Positions 12,101 through 24,013 of a DNA stretch of 64,000 nucleotides are shown here, piece after piece. Position 1 is the first letter of the stretch. The number at the start of each line of letters is the position of its first letter. The stretch is from Vermamoeba vermiformis (lineage: Eukaryota > Tubulinea > Echinamoebida). A program made the position numbers and the translations under genes. The stretch spans positions 58,047 through 122,046 of the forward strand of contig JBEWZL010000116.1 of assembly GCA_045837725.1 (NCBI GenBank), written 5' to 3'. The notes beneath the pieces are model-generated. The model was not told where the DNA came from. It saw only the letters and a program-made list of their open reading frames with translations, and searched no databases.

Positions 12101-13377
12101 AGTTGTGCGAGGGAAAATCGTTTCATATATTCTAAATATTTGAACTAATAATGTAAGAGTGGTACTAATGCTCCAGTAATATTAATCTCGCTAACTAAAT
12201 TAGAAATATGATGATTCGGTTGCAAAAAAGTTTTGCTGTCACAAGTGAAATCGTAAGATACTAGAGGCGTCACTCCAGAACTCGCTTCGTAAGCATAAAT
12301 ATATTCCTTGTGACGCATAAAATGAGATTTTCATAATGATTAAATGAATTTCAAGATTCAGAAGCAAATTTCTAAGATGATCCTTACCTCGTCTTCGCGA
12401 CACAAGATCAGCTTGCGCAACTTTTGCTTAGCACTCTGAGCCTCATCGCTAGGCTTCCTATATTTAGGGTTGCTATACAGATCGTAAGAAGCAATCGTCC
12501 TGCCTGCCTCGAGCCACAAGCCTTCGTTTTTTTGAACTGGCAAGTAAAGCTTCCAATGCTTCGGGTCGTATTCGTCTTCAACAGGAGAATTTGGACCTTC
12601 TTTTGGCGATAACGGCGTTGCTACTGGGGATTTTTTGCCTGGCGTAGGAGATGTGGGGGCTGATCCGGGTCCAAGCGCGTCATTTTCTATTTTTAAATCT
12701 GAAACTAATCTCTCGATAATCTAGTTTAAAATGATGTCAATAAATTTTCCTAATTATTACATGACATATTGACCAATTGAATTTGATTTTATTCTTTATA
12801 AATTTGAAGAGAAATTTTAGAAAATACTTACTTGCTTCACTGTTGTGGTATATGTATATTTAAACGTCTTTTCGACACCTTCTGATGGTATAATGATTAT
12901 AACCTCTTGCACTGATTGATTGCCCAAGAGCGAGTTTTTAATTTTTAATTCTAATTCGTCCTATAATTCACATATTAATATTAGCAAATAATTCATTAAT
13001 TTATGACGTTAATTGGACGCGAAGAATTGGTAGAGATTTTACGATCAGGAAACCGTAAACCGATCTCAACCAATAAAATCAAGCCGTTTTCTCGATTTCA
13101 AAAGACTTACATTACTCCGTAAATCATACTGAGCTAGTGTTTTTGAATCTGCAAGCCATTCTCTAGCGTCGCGATAATCTCTTTTTGTTTTGCTGGGCTT
13201 GCCTTTTTGATCAGATGGCCAACAAAGACCGTATGCCTCCACATTTGGTATACCAAATATTTCTGCAGCCTTTGTAATTACTTGTTTGACTGTAGACGAT
13301 AAATCGAACGCTAATCCCTTTTGAGAGTTGGATTCGACGTTCGTTAGCACGAGTAACACTTCGTTCGGGTCTGTCAT
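9199..13377 (-). CDS. TBC-domain RabGAP with talin/FERM-like N-terminal ubiquitin folds
   Basis: Twelve exons: 13377-13111, 12960-12832, 12720-12388, 11807-11703, 11558-11451, 11313-11092, 10987-10844, 10680-10515, 10424-10150, 10063-9631, 9540-9349, 9257-9199; 810 aa, phases agree. Two N-terminal segments resemble the ubiquitin-like start of talin/FERM proteins (WLADSKTLAQYDLRSN and GLWLEAGRTIASYDLYSN). A TBC domain follows at about 265-490. It has both catalytic fingers: IETDVRRTFP (Arg about 335) and GYCQGMNF (Gln about 372), so it should be active on a Rab GTPase. The last ~300 residues are Ser/Lys-rich and low-complexity. The exact start is uncertain: codons before the ATG stay open back to an AG at 13389, and an exon starting at the ATG at 13532 may lie upstream. 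The intron at 11808-12387 is long for this genome. Confidence 0.85.
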
Positions 13378-13957
13378 TTGCAAAAGTTCGTCCTATTCGT
13401 CAAATTATGTTCATCTTTTGCTAAGAGTACAAGTTGTGGTATCTGGTATCGATAACTTGTCGACAAAATCACGCGATCACAAACAAAATCTTTTTCAATT
13501 GATTTAATTTTGTACTCGTACACAGCAGCCATAGAAGAAGTATTTCTGTGCCATATTTATCTCGTTGTGTTGTATAATATCATTTTCATGATTTTGGTAA
13601 CGGTTACTATGACGATCCAGGATTTAGTTTTGAGTAAGTCAAGGATTATTACTTATTTTGAATATTTTTGTGGACACGTTCTCGTGACAGTCCGTTAAAA
13701 CGAAAGATTGCACGAATTTACGTTTTAAATACAAATTTTAACAGATCAAGCAAAATTCCTACCGCGGCACTGGAAAACTCCTCCACTCCCTGGGAACAAT
13801 GTATTTCTTGAAAAGGGTACGTAGTTATTAACCGCCTATAATACATTTATTCCTATTTACATCTCGCTCATATCCCAAGCGAGTAAATTATTCCGAAAAT
13901 TCCAAATTTACAGTTGATGATCATAGTTCGCTATAATACAATCGGATTGTAAGGATG
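13378..13957. other. Intergenic; may hold an upstream exon of the TBC gene
   Basis: On the minus strand an ATG at 13532 opens a frame starting MAAVYEYKIKSIEKDF in a good initiation context, and an AG|GAC acceptor sits just before the modelled TBC start. A first exon here is possible but the donor is not clear. A plus-strand ORF at 13510-13698 looks like chance. Confidence 0.35.
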
Positions 13958-14781
13958 TCACTTCAAGCCGTTCTCTTCTTTGAATGACTTCAAGTCTCGC
14001 AGAAACAGATCTCGGCTAAATAATTTATTGCTTAGTATGGTGTTCCGATCGGCATGCCAAATTTGAATTTAACCACTTACCTCGACAAAAGACTTTCAGC
14101 ATTAAGTGCGTTCGCTGTTAGTGCCGAGTGATTGAACGAGATTACAGGGGCGAAGTTAATCTGACTCGAAGACTCCAAAGGAAAAGCGTATTTTTGGTGA
14201 ATTTGGTCCAAAATTGAGGATGTGGGCTTGAGATTATCGATAGACACCTTGGGTGGTGTGTATTGCAAATGAACTTCGGATGTAACAACAACTTGGTACT
14301 TCGGATTATCGTGCGCGTGCAAAGGATGCGATTTTAACGAAGCCTGTTTATAAGAATTATTAGCCGCGACAACTACAAGCATTGCGTGGGCTCTAATTAC
14401 CTTCTTCGGAGCATGGCCGTCACTACCGCACAATAGATTTGAAATTTTCATTTTCTCGTTGCTAGGTTCTGAAGATCGAGTCTGGACTTCTTCTGCGGCA
14501 CGCGATTTTAATACCCTTTTTATGACCGCGGTTGCTTTGTGCTCTTTCTTGGGCTTCTTTTTTGGCTGTCCTTCGCCTTGTGCGTACCGCCAGTGATAAA
14601 CTTGAGATGGGTTTTGTTTCTCTTCCTTGACTGGTACGTGCTGATCTGATTGCGGTTGAGGAGGTAAAAAAGAAAATAACCGAACTCCATATTGCGTTGA
14701 GGCTAAGCTGAGGTCAGCATCGTCTCTCTTGCGTTTAATACCACGCGGCTGACATTCTTGAACTCGTGCGGGAACCTCCAT
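13958..14781 (-). CDS. Unknown basic, probably nuclear protein
   Basis: Exons 14781-14081 and 14015-13958 join in phase to a TGA, giving 252 aa. The protein carries two clear basic nuclear-signal stretches (GIKRKRDD near residue 16 and KKKPKKEHK near 80) and ends RDLFLRDLKSFKEENGLK, which could form a short helix. Inside the first exon, 14400-14344 reads as a 57-nt intron (GTAATT...AAACAG). Because 57 is a multiple of three, both spliced (233 aa) and unspliced (252 aa) forms stay open. No family is recognised. Its promoter side faces the F-box/GTPase gene. Confidence 0.65.
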
Positions 14782-15712
14782 CTACTCGAACCAGGCGTGG
14801 CTGACCCACTTAAAACTGAAAAATAAACTAACCTTTTCTCATGTGATAACTACAAAAGGTGAATCGAGAAACGTGTATCGTTCACGAACCTCCCGGGGAA
14901 AAGTTTCTGCGTGTCTTTGCGTATCTCCTTATTTGGGCAAATTAGCGATGGATGCGTGGCAAGCAATAACTACTGCGGACCTCCTACGCGGTGTATTATA
15001 GCCGTGCAAGTTTAGTGATATCTGCAACCGTTGAGTTTCCTGAGGGAGTTCCTTATTCAGTTTCATCGTCTATTTTTGGATCGTTCAATAAACCCTGATC
15101 AGTGACGTGGAGAAACGTCATGATTGCGTAAATTTACGAGCACGCGTTCGAACACATGTTCAATTGAAATATTTATCCTCTTGGTAGTGCGTTAAGAGAG
15201 ACCACAGTTCCGGTCTGCATCAGCTGACTTTTAGTGGATTCGCGAGAACAAAATTACATCACGAATTCAAGCCTCTCACGCGGTAACTGCGTCGCTCAAT
15301 TTATTTTATCAAGCGTCACATATCATGCAAACAATCACGTTTTGTCTCGTTTTTCTAAAATCTGCAAGAAATCTGATCCGAAACTCATTCCAGTCTCTGA
15401 AAACAAGTTCAAATTTTAGGCTATAAAATTCTTAGTGCTGAGCTTTCACATCTTTTTTTTCCTCCACTCGTATTGTAAACACTAAAGGCGTAAACAAAAG
15501 TTACAACACATCAACCAACTAAAAAATCGTAAGTATTTATTCTTTCGCTTGCTCAAAGCGCAGAACGTATGATAATAACATACTTACGCAATCTTATTAA
15601 ACAATTTTTTTTTCCGTGTTGCAAAGTAGCTAGCAGCCAATCTTAGTGATTTATTGCTTATCTAATAATGCTACGCTTGCTGTACCATTCACTAACAATT
15701 TTTTCAGGCTAA
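14782..15712. other. Divergent promoter region
   Basis: It separates two genes transcribed away from each other, so both promoters should lie here. A 61-codon ORF at 15234-15419 has no coding features. A run of T at 15449-15457 and another at 15606-15613 are the only obvious simple sequence. Confidence 0.5.
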
Positions 15713-17422
15713 ATGGACGCGAGAATCGATTATTCAATTCTGCCGTTCGATATTATCCTCAAGATTCTGTCTTTCCTCTCGATCCAATCAGCATGCAACA
15801 TGATCCGAGTCAATAGACGCTCGTACTATGAATAGTGAGTTAACCACGAAAAATTTCTTGACTTTTCGATAAACTGTTTCTAATCTTATTTTAGTAACGA
15901 AAACGAAGCTGTCTGGAAGCTGATCCTCACTTTCGAACTCGAACGAACACATCCGCAGTTAGTCAAGACAATTCTGAGCAAATACGAAGAGAAATACAAT
16001 CAAAAAACGTTTACATACGTCCAACAACATCAATCCTTTTGGAAGAACCAATGCAGAGACTTTTTTTAAGGCGAAAAGAGGCCGGATGTGGGTACCAAAG
16101 CACCACTACCGCGTCGACGAGTATTTCAATCAGGATTGGTACAATCTCATCGATGGATTTGAATTCAAATTGGTAAGTTTGTGAACTACCCGATGCTATT
16201 TTACGTGAAATATCAGTACATGAAATTCACTTAGATTGCTTCGGTTTCTTTTCTGTGGGAATCACTTCTAATAATCGAACTTTATAAAATCTTTTTATGT
16301 TTGGCGTCATAGTTAAGACCTCACGTAACAATCCTTAGGCAATTAACCCGCAATTTTTGATTTCTGATCGGATCTAACTTCCAATTGTAGCTCATTTTAG
16401 GCAATCGCCGAGTAGGCAAGAGTTCCATCGTCGAGAACTTCCTAGCGAACAATCTTATCGGTCAGAAGAAGAAAAGTAAGTTGCCTTAATACAGAATTGC
16501 CTAACATGGGCAAAAATGTTTGGTTTCTAATTTTGGGCTTGCTGGGAAAGACTGCCGGCAGCCATTCATGAAAAATCTGTTACGTTTTTCTTGAATCGAA
16601 ACTGACGCAAACCTTCCCTGCAGAGAAGCACTCGACGTTATTGAAGACTATAACGCGAAAGATCCACTTGCCGAACACGAAATTTGGTTTGATCGAGGTT
16701 ATCGATGTTAGAAGCAAAGGTACGGATCCAGTTTATCCGCTAAAAGTTTCTAATAAGAAAACTAGGAATAACCCCGGAACTTGAAGAACTGGTCCAAGCT
16801 TGCGATGGATTCGTTGTCATGTACGACATTACGGACAAGAAATCGTTCGAGGCCGTTCCTAATTACGTCGACTTAATCAACCGCAATACTAGACGGGAGA
16901 CTAGCCCATTAGTGATCGTAGCGTAAGTAGCACGTAATTAAAAGCTTTTGAAGCCTCGTACCGGATCTAATAGCCCATTTTTAGAAACAAGATTGACCAA
17001 GTTTGCGCTCGCCGCGTGAGCCTTGTGGAAGGCCTTCGCTACGCTAAGACGATCAATGCTCCTTTCTTCGAGTCAAGGTAAGCCAAACTAAACGTAAAAT
17101 TGAATCGCAATCAGCATCTAATTCGAACTTTAGCGCGAAAGAAGCTACGAACATCAAGTCAATATTCATTCAAGCCGTATACGAGTTCTATTTCTACAAC
17201 ATGCAATCGTGGCACTTCGGAATCAATTCATCAACTCCTCTCGCGATTAATTCCGCTTACACCAGATGCGTTCCTCGCGAGACTGAAATGGTTGGAGTCA
17301 GCTCCACGACTCCTGCATCTTCACCTCCTAAAGACAAAGTCAACGAGCTCGTGCGCAAGATGTCTGATCACAGCATCAATCGAGAGAGGGAGGTCATGCA
17401 GATGAATTTGCATTACGTCTAA
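15713..17422 (+). CDS. F-box / Ras-like small GTPase fusion, with a +1 shift in exon 2
   Basis: Seven exons: 15713-15834, 15895-16172, 16391-16475, 16624-16719, 16766-16922, 16985-17077, 17134-17422; about 372 aa. An F-box (ILPFDIILKILSFLSIQSAC) opens the protein. A linker and a Ras-family G domain follow, with G1 GNRRVGKSS, a G3-region strand, G4 NKID and G5 SAKE. There is no C-terminal CaaX. F-boxes recruit proteins to SCF ubiquitin ligases, so GTP-controlled substrate choice is a reasonable inference. The oddity is in exon 2: the F-box frame reaches a TAA just after a run of seven T (16061-16067), while the frame that leads to the GTPase is open on both sides if six T are read. Total exon length is 3n+1, consistent with one extra base. 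A sequencing error, a real disabling mutation or recoding are all possible. Confidence 0.75.
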
Positions 17423-17773
17423 AATAACGATACCAAACCGAACTAACACGCCAAAACCAACATATTAACAATTGCATCGCTTACAATAATCACGATACTA
17501 CCTATTTACAAGATGAAATGAACTATTAGGAGAAAGAAATTCATCCAGATCTAACTGCTACTCGCTTTGAGCACGTCAAAGCAACCCTGTACATAGCCAC
17601 ATGTAAATAAAAGTGCAATTCAATTCATTTTAAAACAATCGATTTCGTAAATCTTATTTAGTACTAACAATGCGGTATTATCGGAGGCCTCCGCAAGACC
17701 TGTCAATCATGTCTCACGACAAAAATTTCTTCCCTGCACCACATTTGCTTAACGCTTAAACCATAATGAATAG
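17423..17773. other. Intergenic, 3' UTR and promoter
   Basis: An AATAAA at about 17607 probably ends the F-box/GTPase transcript. The rest leads to the signal-peptide ATG of the next gene. An ATG at 17671 opens only a short frame. Confidence 0.5.
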
Positions 17774-20700
17774 ATGAAAGTATTGTATTATTTTTATATT
17801 TTAGCTTCAATCCTTTGGATTGGTAAGCGAAATGACGTTTTTTAATTTTATTTCTGACGATCTTCACAGCGAAGCACAAATGTAGCGAATTTGAGAAGAT
17901 ATATTTGAAAGAAGAGCATGTAATCTTAGAACACGAGATTGGGTCTCATAATCTTCGATTTGGAATAGTGCATCCCGATCACGAAGTTTATTTTACTCTA
18001 ACACCTCAATTTACGAGCCTATTTCATGAGGTAAATTTTAAAATATTATCATTGATTAAACGCGCGAGTAATTAGGCTTATTATATTCCTTGTAGGATAT
18101 TAATGGAAGCTTGAATTCCTTCCAGAAGCATTGGCCGTATCTAGGCGAAAGTATCTCAGTCTTGGTTGGAAGTTTTAATAAGAAAATATTGGCGGCCTTA
18201 TATAAATATGACAGCAGCCTGTATCGGGTGGATGTTTCAGATCGACCAAACGCGCTGCTCGTGCTTACAAGGTGAATATTCAAATTACATAAGCGCCTAT
18301 TTTATTAATATGTTAATAGACTAAGTGAGCCAATTGAACTTTGGATGAATGAAGCAAGCCAAGAGCAAAAGTTGTTGATCTCATCCTTACTACCAAATTT
18401 ACGTGCGTTGCCTCAGTTGTTTATAGCGATTGATCACTTATTCCATTAATAGCTAAAAGGTCATCGATGCATATTTTGCAATCGACATGCACACCAAATT
18501 GCTTCAATCGAACTTGCGGAAGTGACGGATGTGGTGGAGTTTGCGGATCTTGCTCAGGTACACATATTAAGTTATGCCCATGATAGTGCTATTTTATCTT
18601 ACCTCTACCCAAAGACTTTGATGTATGCACTACGGATGGCTATTGCACGAGTAACTGTGCCAGTGAATGTCGTGTCAACCAGTGCGGAGTCGATGATTGC
18701 GGCAACATTTGCAGCAAATGTACGGCACCTCAGTATTGCAATTTAATGACCTCTTCGTGCGAAACATCGGATACACCAGTTATTTCGACTATTCTCAGCT
18801 TTCATAATCGAATTCGTTCGAGACACAATCGTAAGTCAAATCCGGATGAAGAGACAATGTGTTCTTTAAACTTATGATTTCTTATTGTATGTAGTGTCGC
18901 TTCTAAGGTGGAGTGATTCATTAGCTAATTCAGCGTCAACTTGGGCTCAGACTTGTACTTTCGGCCACAGCTCGACTTTTTTCGGCGAGAATGTGGCAAT
19001 TGCAGCAGGCCCAGGTTATTCCTATCAGAACGCTCTTACGTAAGTACAAATCTTGAATATAATTATAGCTTTCTGCGGCCTCGACAATCTTTAGAATGTT
19101 CTAGATTTTTAATTTTCCGGAAGTTGAAAGATCTGATCCATTCATCGGCTTAGGGATTGGATTAAAGAGGAAAGGCGTTACGATTGCGAGAATGATGTGT
19201 GCGTGCGCGACTTTACGTGCTTGAACTTCAGACAGATGGTTTGGAACGAAACTACAGATGTCGGATGTGCGCGTGTGGTTTGCTCTGAAAATAGCCCGTT
19301 TCCAAATGCTGCGTATTGGACAAATATAGTATGCCATTATTCTCCAATAGGAAACATAATCAGTACGTATCATGAATAAGTTTATGGAAAATTTTCTTTA
19401 ATTAATGTAACTCCGTTTAGGCCGTCGTCCTTTTCCCGTAGAATCTTGTCGCAACGACGGGTGTAATGCCGCTATTGATTGTGCGTCTCAATCACGCCAA
19501 TGTGGATACATTTTTGATGGCTGCTCAACGCGTTACTGCGGCACGTGTCCGTCAGATCCATTAGTTTGTAACGAGGTAAATCAATCATTCAAAATCAGCT
19601 CGTATATTAATAATAATCAGAACTCCGGTCTATGCGGATGCACCCCGACAACTACATGTGAGAATACAGGTCAAACCTGCGGAACGTTATTTGACGGATG
19701 CAGCACAATATCGTGTGGTCCGGCTTGTCCGCCTGGAAGTAAGTTTGAAATTTCTTCGTTTAGATTATAACAAGGCTCACAATAGTATTATAGCGCCACA
19801 ATGTTTGCCATTAATACCAGCGGATCAACTTCCACAAGTGTGCCAGTCGCAAGAAAAAGCGTGTGGTGAGGTCTCTGACGGATGCACTACACACGTCTGT
19901 GGCACGTGTGCTAGTGGTAGCTCGTGCCAATTAGGCCGATGCGTGCCTTGCGATAGCTGTCCTAGGTATTCTTTGTGCGAAAATCAACGATGCGTTTGCA
20001 TGCCTGGCTTTGTAAAACGGGTACGTACACGATCATTACTTTTGATCGAGATCTCACTCAATTTTTTGACAACTACGTCTCGTTATAATATATTGATATT
20101 ATAAAATACTTACTATAACTCATAATTAATGCTTTTTGTTACTAGGGAGATGTTTGCGAGATTGTGACTGATAACCCGCAGTGGTCATTTTTCACTTTGC
20201 TAGGAGACGACAATTGGACCGTGTTGCCCTTGCTCCGAGTCAATAACAGACCACGTGGCGAGCTCCATCAATTGACACAATCAAATGATGAGCCACAGAT
20301 ATTGGCGTGGCTGAACACGCACCGATTAACTACGGTAGCGAATGTTTCGTTGAGCGCTACAATAATTCCGCAAGGCGATGCAGCTGAATGGGGCCTCGTT
20401 TGGCGATCATTTGATGTTAACGATGGAAGAAGCCTGCAATTTATGAGCTTTACATTCGCCATTACGGATCAGAAGCGAGGAGAATTCAGATTCAACATCC
20501 GCGTAAACGAAACCTTCATGCGCAGTTTTTCTTCGAATTTCTCGCCGTTCTTACAAGGTCCGTAGAACATATTAACATTTCGCCGATTTGATTCGAAATC
20601 AAGATTAAGTCCGATCTGGATTCTCAATACTTTTACTAAAATGTCCGATTTTAGGCATGAGCTGGGATAGGAACGTCGGCCATCGCATGCAAGTTGTCGT

Positions 20701-21705
20701 ACAAGGCATGACCTACGAGTTTTACTTGGATGGAGTATTGATCTCGGAGCCTGTAACCATGGATCATTTGCCGCTTGGAGGCTATTTTGGGCTTTTTTCT
20801 CGGGGACCAGTAATATTCCGAGATATAAGATTGAACACGTTCAGTAAGTCGAGAAAGGATTAATTTACCTAATTTGGTCTAAACCTGAAGACTGGATGGA
20901 AACTCCTGAAATTCTAATTTTGCTACTGCTACTGGCAAATCCAAATTGTTAAATGTCATATTTTTTAGGTGATTTGGAGATCAAAATAGCAAATTGTATG
21001 AATGTTACTCTTTTTATTAGTCGTCTAGCCCAAGTACTGCGGATCAATCCCGTGAACATCTTAATGGATAGATTTGCGTCTGATGGATGCGTTGGTAGTG
21101 AAGTCTCCAATATATTCGACGTAAAATTACTAGGCTCTGATCGGGGCACCTCCGCTGCATTAGGTAAGTCAAATCCATTTCGCTCGATCTATTTTCTAAC
21201 CTCTCTGTAGTATCGTCCTTACGTACACTGATCGCAGAAAACAGTCCAATTCTTCGAGCGAACAATCTCATCATATTGGACTTGCTTATTAACAACCGCT
21301 TTATACCGCCAAACACGTTCGATTTGTTCGGCGAGAAGTCACCAGAAAGCGAACCAAATCCAGATCCAACAACAGGCTCGCAACTGAGTAGTAAGGAGAA
21401 CTTCATATTACATTGAGAATTTTTATTATATTAATATGAAATGAGTACTAAGATTTGTTATTTAGCCGGCGAACTTATTGCCATTATCGTGGCCTCTTCT
21501 TTGGCTGGAATTAGTAAGTCAATAGCGCCAAAACGATGTTAAAAATAGCATTAACGGTTCTAACTAATAACGTCTTTATTTAGGCTGTATATTATTTGTG
21601 GTCATTTACGTTCGTGTCAAGCGAGGACAGCACCTCGAGCCACTGCTGAACAAAAATCAACACAACGGCGTTGAAATGTCGAGCTATGAACGGCTCGAAG
21701 ACTAG
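17774..21705 (+). CDS. CAP/SCP-domain Cys-rich single-pass membrane protein
   Basis: Seventeen exons from 17774-17822 to 21584-21705 close to 929 aa. MKVLYYFYILASILWI is a signal peptide. Parts in order: an unknown N-terminal region; a Cys-rich knot (CFNRTCGSDGCGGVCGSC); a second Cys-rich part; a CAP/SCP domain starting SFHNRIRSRHN with GENVAIAAG and FRQMVWNETTDVGCARVVC, the family's signature order; more repeats of the C-G-x-x-x-D-G-C-x-T type; a beta-rich module with GGYFGLFS near its end that resembles a concanavalin-like fold; a further module; then one membrane helix (IIVASSLAGISCILFVVIYV) and a short tail. It should sit in the plasma membrane with nearly everything outside. CAP domains bind sterols or lipids or act in adhesion and defence; which applies here is unknown. 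The donor at 20558 (GTCCGT) is weak. Confidence 0.8.
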
Positions 21706-22313
21706 AGCTAATGCCACGTGTAATAATATAACTGAATATGGAATTGACTCATGTCGCTACTAGGACTGGATTGACGTGCCAGCAATGCGTCATTTTCGTT
21801 CAATTAATACCGCACTGAACTCAAGCGCCGCTTGCAAATTAGATATAGCGAGCACAGCTCTAATGTGACTCGTTTGCAAGCCGACCATGTTCGAACCTGA
21901 CCCGGTCAGGCGTGAGTCGGTCCAATACCGTTATTATTAGCTACACGTTAGACTGCATTGCTGAATTAATTGTTAACAACGATGACTTGAAGAGCGATAT
22001 GATTCAAGCAATCTATGATCACAACAACACTCCTCGCTAAAAAATCGGGATGTGGATCTGATCTCCAAACTTGTTCTCTAAGTTTGAAATTTGCTTTGGG
22101 GTGTAGTAGTAAATATTCTATAAACGCTATTTCCGGCAAAAATACACGTCTTAAGACATTTCAATTTGACATCTGATTTTTTCACACCCGTGTGAATCAA
22201 TCTTAAAATATTCTGAGGCTGTTTCAGTATTTTTTATCTATTGTTTTTCACCATCATACAACGGAAAGCAACAGTTGGAACCTTAGCCGGTTATAGTATC
22301 AATTATTTAAAAC
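21706..22313. other. Intergenic
   Basis: About 600 bp of AT-rich DNA between two genes on the same strand. I see no ORF of note, repeat or RNA gene. Confidence 0.5.
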
Positions 22314-23799
22314 ATGGATGCTGCAGAGCAATCTCCGTTAGAACCATTATTTCGGGATTACGAAGACGCTCTTGATATCACTTCCGAAACTCCTCTGCAT
22401 ATTAAGGTGCAGAAAGTCGATAAAGAAGCGGATGTGCGTGCTGTTTGGTTTCAACTTTTAGAAAAGATTCCAGAGAGCGAGCTAGATTTTGTTTTATTTA
22501 GCCGAAAATTATCTACCGGAGAGACCATCAAGAACACAGCAATTAAATTCAATTTGTTACCGGAGGTAAGCGGATCTAAATTAAAACATTATTCCTGCCT
22601 ATTCAATTGACCGTTTTATCTTGATTAGGCATATAAAATATCACCGAAGATAAGAGCAACGCCAATAGAGCTAAATATTGGTCGTCTGTCTCAACTTCCG
22701 CCCGAGATTCGCGGTTTAATATTCAACTACTTGACGTTCGACGATATTTCAGCATCAGCCTCAGTATCAAAATCGTGGTTTGCCATAACAACGTCGATCG
22801 AAGTTTGGGCTCCTCGAGTGAAAGAGAATATTGCAGATCTCGATCCGTTTACGAGTGTACAACGTGCAATCATTAATAAGAGGATATGGAAGAATAAGGA
22901 CCATTATATATATGCCACAGATGTTAATGTGACTGACGGCAAAGGATTGTTAGTCTGCGAAGAAGGTTATCTTCAAGGCATTAAATTGAATGTTGTCGTA
23001 AGAACCAAACTGTAATTATAATGAAGATCGTCACTAATTAGAATTTATATAGCCTATTATATCCGCATGGAATGGGGAGGGCGGCGAGTTAGAGCGTTAC
23101 ATGGTCAGATCCAAACTTCTGACGAAAGATGAAATCGCACCGTTGACCAAAGATATCGGTAAGTTATTCTAAATTATGCCTAGTATAGTACTCTAATATT
23201 ATTATACTGGGTTAGGGTCATTTTTAAATGGAGGTGCGATAGATTTTTTGACACTCGGTGACACGTTGACGCCGTTCTTGAAATTCATGGCAAACGGCAG
23301 CTACAGAATAAGAGTTCAATCCAATTTATTTTGTTGGTTAATTGAATGCAAGCCAAGCGATAGTCTACAAGAGACAAAAGGCGGTTGCGAGAGCGACGAA
23401 GAAAGTATTTATTGCACGCAACCGTCGGATCTACTTTCACTAGAGCGAATTAAATTCTACGAAGATCAGATTAAGCAAGGCCAACGATTAATAGTTCTCG
23501 CTATTAAAGGAGCATACGATTACTTTTTAATTGACGGACATCATAAGGTAATAATCATTATTAAAATTTTCAATTTTCGAAGCGTTCTAATGGATGGTTG
23601 ATTATAGATAAAAGCATATTATAACTTGGAAAGAGAACGAGAAATGATAATGGTCAGTATTGAAGCCTCAGATCCGATCAAAATTTCGCGAGAAGAAGAG
23701 CTGGCGTACATTCAGCATTCGGAGAGCGGTTTAGAAGCGTTTTTTGTGTCGGAAAAAGCTGCCGAGAAGAGACGGCTCAAAAGATTGAATAGAAAGTGA
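22314..23799 (+). CDS. F-box protein, possibly with a galectin-like C-terminal part
   Basis: Exons 22314-22565, 22629-22997, 23053-23158, 23216-23547, 23608-23799; 416 aa in phase. An F-box (QLPPEIRGLIFNYLTFDDIS) lies at about 103-140, after an N-terminal ~100-residue domain of unknown type. The C-terminal half contains strand patterns such as RIRVQSNLFCWLIE and GQRLIVLAIKGAYDYFLIDG. These recall the closing strands of galectins (hydrophobic strand, F/Y, then NG/DG); this similarity is weak and is only a suggestion. If correct, it would be a sugar-recognising adaptor of an SCF ubiquitin ligase. It is one of three F-box-type genes in an 11-kb stretch. Confidence 0.75.
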
Positions 23800-24013
23800 A
23801 ACAGGCCTCCTATCGCTTAGAAGCCTATCCAAAAGATCTTTGCTAAAGCCTTTGTATTGTTTGATTCCTAGAGTTCAATTCTCTACCATATATAAATATA
23901 ATATCTTTACGAACTAAAACCGTTAATGACGAAATTTCGCACGACAGTGGTGATAAGAAAACAGTTTTCATGTTGTTGTTGTTCACTAATTGTGAGCAAT
24001 ACCAATACATATA

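Noticed and set aside
15234-15419. Plus ORF of 61 codons
   Set aside because: Lies in a divergent promoter region and shows nothing protein-like.
21885-21915. TTCGAACC-like sequence resembling a tRNA T-loop
   Set aside because: No matching stems or tRNA 5' half around it; I found no tRNA or rRNA anywhere in the window by eye.
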